A stretch of 64,000 nt of DNA from Paenibacillus flagellatus (GTDB lineage Bacteria > Bacillota > Bacilli > Paenibacillales > NBRC-103111), in contig NZ_QJVJ01000011.1 in NCBI RefSeq assembly GCF_003217775.1, forward strand, positions 62,001 to 126,000, written 5' to 3'. The position numbers and the translations under genes are program-made. Below the pieces are notes generated by a model, which worked only from the letters and a program-made list of their open reading frames with translations, ran no database searches and was not told the DNA's origin. This document shows positions 1-6,888 of this stretch, in pieces; position 1 is the first letter of the stretch; each line of letters starts with the position of its first letter.

Positions 1-1
1 A

Positions 2-655
2 CCTCCCATGTCGCTTGCGGAGCTCGTCACCTACATATGGCTGCAGCAGTCGTTTCTCGCGTTCATCGCGCTCTGGTTTCGCGACAGCGAGCTGTTCCAG
101 CTCATTACGACCGGCAATATCGCCTACGAGCTGTGCCGGCCGACCGGCCTGTACGGGTTCTGGTACGCGAAGCTGCTGGCGCAGCGGCTGTCCAGCGCTC
201 TGCTGCGCTGCTTTCCGATTCTGGTCGTCGCGTTTTTCCTGCCCGAGCCGTACCGGATGACGCTCCCGCCGAACGCCGCCTCGTTCGCCGCGTTCGTGGC
301 GGCGCTGCTGCTCGGCGTCCTGCTGCTCGTGGCGATTTCGATGTTCATTTATATATCGGTATTCGTGACGATGTCGCCGATGGGGTCGCTCCTGCTGTTC
401 GGCGTGATCGGCGAGTTTTTCGCCGGCATGATCGTTCCGATTCCGCTTATGCCCGACTGGATGCAGCACATCGCGAACATGCTGCCGTTCCGGCTGGCGG
501 CGGACTTCCCGTTCCGCGTCTACTCCGGCCATATCCCGCCGCGCGAGGCGCTCGCCGGATTGGCTGTTCAGCTCGGCTGGCTGGCCGCGCTCGTGCCGCT
601 CGGGAAGTTTGCGCTCGACCGGGCGCTCCGGCGAGTCGTCGTACAAGGAGGCTGA
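2..655 (+). CDS. ABC-2 family transporter permease (5' truncated by window edge)
   Basis: Membrane subunit of an ABC transporter of the ABC-2 type. The frame is open to the left edge, and the Met at position 8 is probably internal, because relatives have about 50 more residues before the MSLAELVTYIW stretch. The visible part has about five hydrophobic segments and no ATP-binding motif, so an ATPase subunit should be encoded further left. It ends 5 bases before a second permease of similar type, which suggests one heteromeric exporter. The substrate cannot be read from the sequence. Confidence 0.8.
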   Translation, partial: PPMSLAELVTYIWLQQSFLAFIALWFRDSELFQLITTGNIAYELCRPTGLYGFWYAKLLAQRLSSALLRCFPILVVAFFLPEPYRMTLPPNAASFAAFVAALLLGVLLLVAISMFIYISVFVTMSPMGSLLLFGVIGEFFAGMIVPIPLMPDWMQHIANMLPFRLAADFPFRVYSGHIPPREALAGLAVQLGWLAALVPLGKFALDRALRRVVVQGG

Positions 656-660
656 CCGGG

Positions 661-1446
661 ATGACGTTATATTTCCGCTATTTGCTCATTTTGTTCAAAT
701 CGCAGATGCAGTACCGGACCTCGTTTTGGCTGCTGTCGTTCGGCCAATTTTTCATCCCGTTCTCGGTATTCGCCGGCTTGTACTTCCTGTTCGACCGGTT
801 CGGCCAGATCAAGGGGTGGAGCTTCTACGAGGTGGCGCTGTCGTTCGGGGTCATCCATATGGCGTTCGCCATCAGCGAATGCTTCGCCCGCGGCTTCGAC
901 GCCTTCTCGTCTCTCGTCGCCGCCGGCGACTTCGACCGGCTGCTCGTCCGGCCGAGAAGCACCGTCGTACAGGTGCTCGGCTCGAAATTCGAGTTCACCC
1001 GCATCGGCCGGCTGGGCCAAAGCTTGATCGTGCTCGTCTGGGCCGTAACGAGCCTGCCCGTCGAATGGACCGTCTGGAAAGCGTTCACGCTGCTGCTGAT
1101 GGTCGCGAGCGGCGTATTCATCTTCACCGGCATTTTCATGCTGGCCGCCACGCTTTGCTTTTGGACGATTCAAGGGCTCGAAGTCGCCAACATTTTTACC
1201 GACGGCGGCCGGGAGATGGCGCAATATCCGCTTAACATTTATCAGAAATGGGTGTCGCGCTTTTTCACGTTCGTCATCCCGTTCGGGTGCGTCAACTATT
1301 TGCCGCTGCTGTACTTGCTGGACAAGACGGAAGGCGGCTCCCCCGTCGGCTATATGCTCGCGCCGCTGGCGGGCATCGCCTTCATCGTCCCGTGCCTGCT
1401 CGTCTGGCATATAGGCGTGAGGCATTACCGATCGACGGGGTCATGA
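661..1446 (+). CDS. ABC-2 family transporter permease
   Basis: Second permease subunit, 261 residues with about six membrane segments, matching the usual length of the ABC-2 family group often found as tandem permease pairs behind one ATPase gene. ATG at 661 follows an AAGGAGG sequence located inside the end of the upstream permease gene, so the two are translationally linked. It has no nucleotide-binding motif. It is the last gene of its operon: a long hairpin follows immediately. The family call is firm; the substrate is unknown. Confidence 0.82.
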   Translation: MTLYFRYLLILFKSQMQYRTSFWLLSFGQFFIPFSVFAGLYFLFDRFGQIKGWSFYEVALSFGVIHMAFAISECFARGFDAFSSLVAAGDFDRLLVRPRSTVVQVLGSKFEFTRIGRLGQSLIVLVWAVTSLPVEWTVWKAFTLLLMVASGVFIFTGIFMLAATLCFWTIQGLEVANIFTDGGREMAQYPLNIYQKWVSRFFTFVIPFGCVNYLPLLYLLDKTEGGSPVGYMLAPLAGIAFIVPCLLVWHIGVRHYRSTGS

Positions 1447-1455
1447 GCCATCGTT

Positions 1456-1500
1456 CCGAGCGAAACCGTCAAGGTCGCAATCCTTGACGGTTCCGCTCGG
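1456..1500. terminator. bidirectional hairpin between convergent genes
   Basis: Arms of 19 bases (1456-1474 and 1482-1500) pair with a single mismatch around a 7-base loop. It lies between the permease stop and the convergent methyltransferase stop. There is no strong T run on either side. Confidence 0.7.
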
Positions 1501-1511
1501 AGCCGAGCTCG

Positions 1512-2222
1512 TTATCCCTTTATGGAAGGCGCGCCGCCGTGCTTATACCAAATGCCGGCGAACTCGGGCACGGACGACCACCCGTTGCGGGCCACCCGCC
1601 GCGATACGTCCTCGCCGAAGAAAAACGCCGTCAGCTCCTCCGCCTCCTCGGAATCGTCGAACCGATAATCCAACGGTACCTCGATGCGCGTATACCCGTA
1701 TCGATCCTCCAGCAGCCGATAGTAGGGCTGCAGGAAGCCCGGCGGAGCCGGACGGCCGGTCCCGGTGCCCAACGTTTCGATAATGACGGACGTCCCGTCC
1801 GGTCGCAGCAGGCGGCGCACCTCCCCGATCATCCGCTCCGTGTTCCGTTCCCAGTCCGGAACGTCCGCGCTTGCCAAATAACAAAACGTCCAGCCCGCGA
1901 TCGTCAAATCGACGCTGGCGTCCGCCAGCGGAATCCGCCGGTGGTCGGCGACGACCGTCCGCCAGTTGGCGAGCCGCAGCGAGCGAAGCTTCTTCTCCAG
2001 CACCGCCAGCATGGCGGCGGAGGCGTCCGTGCAGACGAGCGACTTGGCTTCCGGGGCCATCATGCAAGCCAACCGGCCGGTTCCCGCCCCCAGGTCGGCT
2101 ACGTCCAGCCCGCGCCAGTTCCGGATCGCCCGAATCGGGCCGGCCAAGCTCGGCTGCTTGCCGATCAGCTTGTCGTAACGGTCCGCCTGATCGCGGTAAA
2201 TGGATTCGTGCGAAAACAACAA
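1512..2222 (-). CDS. class I SAM-dependent methyltransferase
   Basis: Small-molecule type methyltransferase of about 236 residues. The SAM-binding motif I is DLGAGTGRLA, followed by an acidic end of strand 2 (VCTDAS), a post-I DHRRIPLAD segment and a motif IV region (DLTIAGWTF), the order seen in UbiE/COQ5-like enzymes. No ATG lies in frame near the N-terminus. An AGGAGG at 2228-2233 sits 5 bases before a TTG at 2222 and 8 before a TTG at 2219, so one of these is the start; an ATG at 2226 is in another frame. It follows the DedA gene by about 77 bases on the same strand. The substrate is unknown. Confidence 0.78.
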   Translation of the reverse strand: MLFSHESIYRDQADRYDKLIGKQPSLAGPIRAIRNWRGLDVADLGAGTGRLACMMAPEAKSLVCTDASAAMLAVLEKKLRSLRLANWRTVVADHRRIPLADASVDLTIAGWTFCYLASADVPDWERNTERMIGEVRRLLRPDGTSVIIETLGTGTGRPAPPGFLQPYYRLLEDRYGYTRIEVPLDYRFDDSEEAEELTAFFFGEDVSRRVARNGWSSVPEFAGIWYKHGGAPSIKG

Positions 2223-2299
2223 ACATCCCTCCTTTTTCGTTCGATCCGAGCGTAAGCGATGACGCAGGGACAACGTCAAGATGGATGTTATCGTCGCGA

Positions 2300-2950
2300 T
2301 CATTTCGTCGTTTCGCCGGACCTCTCGAGCGGACGGGAGCCGTTCGCCCGAAGCCGCGATGCGATCCCCGCCCGGTGCCGCTTCAGCAGCAGGAACGCCG
2401 CCGCCGCGACAGCGAGCGCGATGATCGCGAGGGTGGAGTAGCGGGAGATCGCGTGAAGCGCCGTTTCGATATGTTTGCCGAACAGCACCCCGACCGACAC
2501 GTAGACGATCACCCAGAGCAGGCCGCCGATAAAGTTATAGATGAAAAACGTCCGCGGCCGTACTTTCAATATCCCCGAAACGTAACCCGTAAAATGCCGC
2601 AGGCCGGGAATAAAGTAGCTGACGAAAATGAGCTTGTCGCCGTACCGGTCGAACCAGCCGCTTACTTTCGCGATGCGGTCCTTGTTCATGAACACATATT
2701 TGCCGTATTTGTCGAAAAACGGCGTACCGAGCTTATAGCCCAAATAGTACGTCAGCGTCGTTCCGGCGATAGCTCCTATATACGAAAAAGCGATAATGAA
2801 CGGGATTGCGGAAATCCCAAGCGTCGACAGATGACCGGATACCGCCATGGCCAGCTCGCCGGGAAACGGCAGCGCCATCGATTCGGCGAACAAGCCGAAA
2901 AACAAAACGAAATAGCCGTACTGCTCAAACAAGTTGCCGATCCATTCCAT
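2300..2950 (-). CDS. DedA family membrane protein (SNARE-associated/VTT domain)
   Basis: Polytopic inner-membrane protein of 216 residues. It carries the DedA signature: a glycine-rich Y-x2-G-x3-G segment (TYYLGYKLGTPFF) and the FIPGLRHFTGYVSG motif with the conserved Arg. DedA/UPF0043 proteins are implicated in lipid scrambling or undecaprenyl-phosphate recycling; which activity applies here is not shown. ATG at 2950 is preceded by GAGGAG; an upstream in-frame ATG at 3016 has no ribosome binding site. It is followed on the same strand by a methyltransferase. Confidence 0.88.
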   Translation of the reverse strand: MEWIGNLFEQYGYFVLFFGLFAESMALPFPGELAMAVSGHLSTLGISAIPFIIAFSYIGAIAGTTLTYYLGYKLGTPFFDKYGKYVFMNKDRIAKVSGWFDRYGDKLIFVSYFIPGLRHFTGYVSGILKVRPRTFFIYNFIGGLLWVIVYVSVGVLFGKHIETALHAISRYSTLAIIALAVAAAAFLLLKRHRAGIASRLRANGSRPLERSGETTK

Positions 2951-3161
2951 CGTTACGCTCCTCAAGGGGAAATTTGTCGTTCTACCCCAAGTGTAACGAA
3001 ACGGCGGCTCCTTCAAACCGAACCGGAGATCGGTTTTCGAACTGGACCTTGGTCTCGCAGGAATCCGGACCGGCGCATCGAAAAACCGGCCGGACGATTG
3101 ACGAGTTCGCGGCCGGCGGGCTAAGCTAGAAGGAGCTTATTCCGTTTGACGAGAGGGTACG

Positions 3162-3350
3162 ATGACCGAACCGACGAAACGAATCGACTGCCTGAAATGC
3201 CGTCATTATTATGTAACATGGGATCCGAGCTTTCCGCGGGGATGCCGGGCGTTCGGCTTCAAGACGCAGACGATGCCGAGCGTTGCGGTGTTGTCGTCCT
3301 CCGGCAAGCCGTGCATGAACTTCGAGCCGAAGGCGAAGCCGCGCGCTTGA
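3162..3350 (+). CDS. small four-cysteine conserved protein
   Basis: A 62-residue protein with Cys10-x2-Cys13, Cys28 and Cys51, the spacing of a small metal-binding (probably zinc) fold. The motif CLKCRHYYVTWD is one I recognise from short conserved bacterial proteins, some labelled uracil-DNA glycosylase in genomes although they lack the glycosylase domain. ATG at 3162 follows GAGAGGG with normal spacing. It is a single gene ended by a strong hairpin 8 bases after the stop. The function is unknown. Confidence 0.75.
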   Translation: MTEPTKRIDCLKCRHYYVTWDPSFPRGCRAFGFKTQTMPSVAVLSSSGKPCMNFEPKAKPRA

Positions 3351-3357
3351 ACGGACC

Positions 3358-3384
3358 GAAGCCCCGTCCGCCGGACGGGGCTTC
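3358..3384. terminator. bidirectional terminator hairpin
   Basis: Perfect 12-base stem (3358-3369 with 3373-3384) around a 3-base loop, between two convergent small genes, 8 bases after one stop and 12 bases before the other. Confidence 0.8.
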
Positions 3385-3395
3385 GTCGTTCGCGA

Positions 3396-3719
3396 TCAAA
3401 TATAGGGCAGCAGCGACAAGGCGACGAAGCTCGCGAGCGGCAGCACGACCCGGCGGAACCGGCGTCCCGGGAAAAAGTACGGCGAATAGTAATAAGGCGA
3501 ATAGTAAGGCGGGTAAGGGGGATAGAAGCCTCCGTAATAGCCCGGATAAAAAGCCCGGTACCCCGCCCCTTCCTCCGGCCCGATCGGCACGGCCAAGTAC
3601 AGATTGTGTTCGTCGACATGCTCGATGATGCCGTCCACCGTATACCCTTCCGCCACCTGGACGCGAACGTACCGGTACAAATGCTCCTTGCAAATCGAAT
3701 GCGCATCTTGAATATGCAT
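3396..3719 (-). CDS. Tyr/Pro/Gly-rich small protein of unknown function
   Basis: 107 residues in three parts. Residues 1-50 look like a small beta-rich domain (RVQVAEGYTVDGIIEHVD followed by NLYLAVPIG). Residues 52-80 are extremely rich in Tyr, Pro and Gly. The C-terminus is a short basic and hydrophobic tail. The composition resembles Bacillales spore-coat or surface proteins, but no family is recognised with confidence. Its GGAGGT ribosome binding site is well placed before ATG at 3719. It is convergent with the four-Cys protein and shares its terminator. Confidence 0.7.
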   Translation of the reverse strand: MHIQDAHSICKEHLYRYVRVQVAEGYTVDGIIEHVDEHNLYLAVPIGPEEGAGYRAFYPGYYGGFYPPYPPYYSPYYYSPYFFPGRRFRRVVLPLASFVALSLLPYI

Positions 3720-3835
3720 CGATCACACCTCCACACCACCCATGATATTCACCTATACCCGAATGGTTCCGGTAAGGTGAGGCGGCGATTCGGAAGCGCG
3801 ATCGGAGGCGGTACGCATCGGACGCAACGCCGAAA

Positions 3836-3858
3836 AGGAGACGCGTATCGCGCCTCCT
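3836..3858 (-). terminator. terminator of the beta-galactosidase gene
   Basis: Arms of 10 bases with one mismatch and a 3-base loop. On the minus strand it lies 23 bases past the galactosidase stop and is followed by TTTTC. Confidence 0.6.
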
Positions 3859-3881
3859 CGCTCGTGGTTTGGGCATCACCT

Positions 3882-5651
3882 TTATTCCGGCGCCTTCTCC
3901 GTCGGGCCCAGGTCCGGCTCCGCCTTGAATTCGACTTCCGGCGCTTCGCACCCGTGAAGCTCGAACACGACGACCTCGTTCGTTCCCGGGCGAAGCAGCG
4001 GTCCCGGCACGTACAAGCTTTTTTGCGGGCCGACGTTCCAGTACCGGCCGAGGTTGAAGCCGTTCACCCAGACGACGCCCTTCGTCCAGCCCTCCAGATA
4101 CAAGAACGTATCGGCCGCTTTCTCCGCTTCGAACGTCCCCCTATAAAAGGCAGGCTTATCTTGGGGACCGACGTCCGAATACGCCACCTTCGACAAATCG
4201 TCCAGCGGAAGCGTGCGTACGGTCCAATCGAACAGGAACTGATAGCCGAACCGGACGCCTTCCGTCACGCCCTTCGGATCGCGCAAATACGATCCGTAGT
4301 TGATCCGCCCCATATTCTCCACGAGCAGCGTCAGCTCGACGCCTTCCGCCGGCACCTCGAACGACAGCTTCGTCTCCTTGTTCCACCGCTCGATCGTGCC
4401 GATCGGACGGCCGTCCACGAAGACGAGCGCGCGGTCGGCGACGTTTTGCACGTTCAGCTGGTGGGCCGGACGCGGACCGGAGATGCGCGTCGTGTACTGG
4501 ATGAACCCGTAATTTTGCCCGTACGTCTCCATCGGCTCGGGGCAGGTCGAACGGATCGGCGACGACAGCGCGTCAAGGTTCGCGAACAGATCGGCTTGGC
4601 CGGTCATGCGCACCCGGCCGTAGGCCGCCTTCTCGGCCGGCGCCGGCAGCGGCGTCTCGGGAACGTCCGCGTACCGCGAAAGCACCTCGCGCACTTTGAA
4701 GTATTTGGCCGTCGGCTCTCCCGCCTCCGTCAGCAGCACGTCGTAGTCGTAGCTCGTAATCGTCGGCTGGTACTGATCGGGCGCGGGGCAGTTCGCGCCG
4801 TTGTAAAAGCCGAAGTTCGTGCCGCCGTGGAACATGTAAAAGTTGACCGAGGCGTCCTCCTTCAGCATCTCCTCCAGCACGTTCGCCACATCGCCGCCGT
4901 CGCGCGTATGGTGATGCTCGAACCAATGGTCGAACCAGCCGTTCCAATACTCCATGCACATGACCGGCTCGTCCGCCTGGTACTCGCGAAGCTTCGCGAA
5001 CGACTCGCCTACGCGCGAGCCGAAGTTGACGGTCGCCAGCACCCCCGGCACCGTCCCTCCCTGCAGCATCGCGTCCGTCGGCCCGTCCGACGTGAACAGC
5101 AGCACATCGACGCCCCGTTCGATCATGCTTTGGCGCAAATGGTTCAAATACCGGATGTCGTTGCCGTAGCTGCCGTATTCGTTCTCGATTTGCATCGCGA
5201 TAATCGGCCCGCCGTTCGTCGATTGCAGAGGGACGAGCCGCGGCAAAAGCTCGTCGAAGTAGGCGTCCACTCTATCGAGAAACGGCTTATGATAGCAGCG
5301 CAGCTTCATCCCGGGATCGGCGAGCAGCCAGGCCGGCAGGCCGCCGAATTCCCATTCCGCGCAAATATACGGGCTCGGGCGGACGATGACGAACAGGCCG
5401 AGCTCGCCCGCCGTCCGGATGAACCGCTCGATGTCGGCGATGCCTTCGAAATCGAATCGTCCGGGCTGCGGCTCGTGCACGTTCCACGCCACGTACGTTT
5501 CCACCGTATTGAAGCCGCACGCCTTCAGTTTCAACAGACGGTCCCGCCAATATTCGGGCACCGTGCGGAAATAATGGATCGCCCCGGACAACAGCCTCAC
5601 CGGCTTGCCGTCGTATACGAACCGGCCGCCCTTCGTTTCCAATGTCGCCAT
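3882..5651 (-). CDS. beta-galactosidase, glycoside hydrolase family 35
   Basis: Retaining exo-beta-galactosidase of 589 residues with no signal peptide, so probably cytoplasmic and acting on imported beta-galactosides. The GH35 barrel is clear: FHYFR-like start (GAIHYFRTVPEYW), the acid/base pair IENEYG with Glu158, and the nucleophile region CMEYWNGWF with Glu234. C-terminal jelly-roll domains follow (NGFNLGRYWNVGPQ). ATG at 5651 matches the normal GH35 N-terminus, although the frame stays open upstream for another 350 codons. It is divergent from an AraC-type regulator that probably controls it. No transporter gene is adjacent. Confidence 0.92.
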   Translation of the reverse strand: MATLETKGGRFVYDGKPVRLLSGAIHYFRTVPEYWRDRLLKLKACGFNTVETYVAWNVHEPQPGRFDFEGIADIERFIRTAGELGLFVIVRPSPYICAEWEFGGLPAWLLADPGMKLRCYHKPFLDRVDAYFDELLPRLVPLQSTNGGPIIAMQIENEYGSYGNDIRYLNHLRQSMIERGVDVLLFTSDGPTDAMLQGGTVPGVLATVNFGSRVGESFAKLREYQADEPVMCMEYWNGWFDHWFEHHHTRDGGDVANVLEEMLKEDASVNFYMFHGGTNFGFYNGANCPAPDQYQPTITSYDYDVLLTEAGEPTAKYFKVREVLSRYADVPETPLPAPAEKAAYGRVRMTGQADLFANLDALSSPIRSTCPEPMETYGQNYGFIQYTTRISGPRPAHQLNVQNVADRALVFVDGRPIGTIERWNKETKLSFEVPAEGVELTLLVENMGRINYGSYLRDPKGVTEGVRFGYQFLFDWTVRTLPLDDLSKVAYSDVGPQDKPAFYRGTFEAEKAADTFLYLEGWTKGVVWVNGFNLGRYWNVGPQKSLYVPGPLLRPGTNEVVVFELHGCEAPEVEFKAEPDLGPTEKAPE

Positions 5652-5702
5652 TCGTCTTCCCGACCTTTCGTTGTACGTTGGATGGATTCGTATCTCTCTA
5701 TC

Positions 5703-5730
5703 ATCATAAATCACCGGGCGAATTTGACAC
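5703..5730 (-). promoter_or_regulatory. candidate promoter of the beta-galactosidase gene
   Basis: On the minus strand: -35 GTGTCA (5725-5730), a 16-base spacer and -10 TATGAT (5703-5708), about 50 bases before the galactosidase start. A moderate match to the sigma-A consensus. Confidence 0.4.
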
Positions 5731-5786
5731 CATGCGCATACCGTCCGTTTTTTTGACCATTTGTGCCGGACGAACGGGACGTTGTG

Positions 5787-5795
5787 TGGTACGAT
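5787..5795 (+). promoter_or_regulatory. extended -10 for the AraC regulator
   Basis: TG-G-TACGAT, an extended -10 with no good -35, about 65 bases before the regulator start. Confidence 0.35.
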
Positions 5796-5861
5796 ATTCG
5801 TAGGAAACGGAAAGCGCCGAATCGGTCGAGCTTCGGACGGAGGATGGAGGACGGAAGACGG

Positions 5862-6773
5862 ATGGACATCGAAATGTACTTTCCGAACATGACGAGCACG
5901 CTGCAGCTGACCGGGTGCGGCTTCGGCGTCAAGCCGCCGGGCTGGTCGTACCCGACCCACCACCACCACCTGTTCGAGCTGCTGTACTGCTACGGAGGAG
6001 AAGCCGAGCAGCACGTGAACGGGCGCGCGTTCCCGCTGCGCGAGGGCGATTGGCTGCGCATCAAATCCGGCGTACGGCACCGGACGGACAACCGGTCGGA
6101 GACGCCGTACTCGTTTTTCAACATTCATTTCGACGTCGACGACCCCGAGCTGCGCAAGCGGCTCAGCGGCTCGGACTACGGGCTGCTCACCCGCGCCGAA
6201 GCCGAACGCACCGGACTCCCGGTCTATATTCGCCGCATCGAGACGATCTTGACCGAAGGGCTGGTCGATACGCCCGGCGGCATGAGGGAGAAAATCGCGC
6301 TGACCCGCCTCTCCCCCGGCCGCCGGCTCGAGCTTCAGGCGTACGTGCTGCTTCTCATCGGGGAAATCGCCGATTCGGCCGGAGCCGAGCCGCTTGCCGC
6401 CTCCGTCTCGCCGGAAGCGGACCGGAAAACCGGGTTCACCGCCTTCGAGACGGATATCGCCCACGCGGTCGAGGAGCGGCTGCAGCGGATGGCGTCGTCC
6501 GGGGCGGACGACTCGATCGCGCGGATCGCCGACGAGCTGCATATTAGCCGCAGCCAATGCACGAAAATATTCACCAAAGTGTACGGCGTCTCTCCCCGCC
6601 GCTACGTCAGCCGGTTGATCGAAACGAGGGCGAAACATTTGCTCGTGACGACCGGCAGGACGGTCGAGGACATCTCGCTCGAGCTCGGCTTTCGCTCGCT
6701 CAGCCATTTCTCGCGGCAGTTCCGCCGGTGGACCGGCCTTTCACCGCTCCAATACAGGCCGAAGCGGCAGTAG
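5862..6773 (+). CDS. AraC family transcriptional regulator
   Basis: Cytoplasmic DNA-binding regulator of about 303 residues. The N-terminal half is an AraC-type cupin (THHHHLFELLYCYGG, LREGDWLRIKSGVRH), and the C-terminal 100 residues form two helix-turn-helix units (IADELHISRSQCTKIF and ISLELGFRSLSHFSRQFRRWTG). The cupin implies sensing of a sugar ligand. ATG at 5862 lies 11 bases after GGAGG; an ATG at 5844 is in frame but touches its own GGAGG, so the start is slightly uncertain. The divergent GH35 galactosidase gene is its likely target. Confidence 0.88.
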   Translation: MDIEMYFPNMTSTLQLTGCGFGVKPPGWSYPTHHHHLFELLYCYGGEAEQHVNGRAFPLREGDWLRIKSGVRHRTDNRSETPYSFFNIHFDVDDPELRKRLSGSDYGLLTRAEAERTGLPVYIRRIETILTEGLVDTPGGMREKIALTRLSPGRRLELQAYVLLLIGEIADSAGAEPLAASVSPEADRKTGFTAFETDIAHAVEERLQRMASSGADDSIARIADELHISRSQCTKIFTKVYGVSPRRYVSRLIETRAKHLLVTTGRTVEDISLELGFRSLSHFSRQFRRWTGLSPLQYRPKRQ

Positions 6774-6805
6774 ACGGCGGAAGCCGGGCGGCGGCTCGAG
6801 ACAAG

Positions 6806-6857
6806 TAGACCGATAGTCTATTTTCGGATAGACTGTCGGTCTATTTTGCGCTACAAT
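6806..6857 (+). promoter_or_regulatory. promoter with overlapping TetR-type operator
   Basis: A 16-base inverted repeat with one mismatch (6806-6821 and 6828-6843, loop 6 bases) covers the -35 element. The promoter reads TAGACT (6829-6834), a 17-base spacer, then TACAAT (6852-6857). The TetR start codon is 31 bases further on. The arrangement predicts autorepression by the regulator encoded immediately downstream. Confidence 0.7.
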
Positions 6858-6888
6858 GGAGTCATATCGGTTGCAGGAGGAATGTCCG

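Noticed and set aside
5652-6707. N-terminal extension of the GH35 galactosidase frame by about 350 codons
   Set aside because: It is antisense to the AraC regulator, has no domain, and GH35 enzymes begin where ATG 5651 lies.
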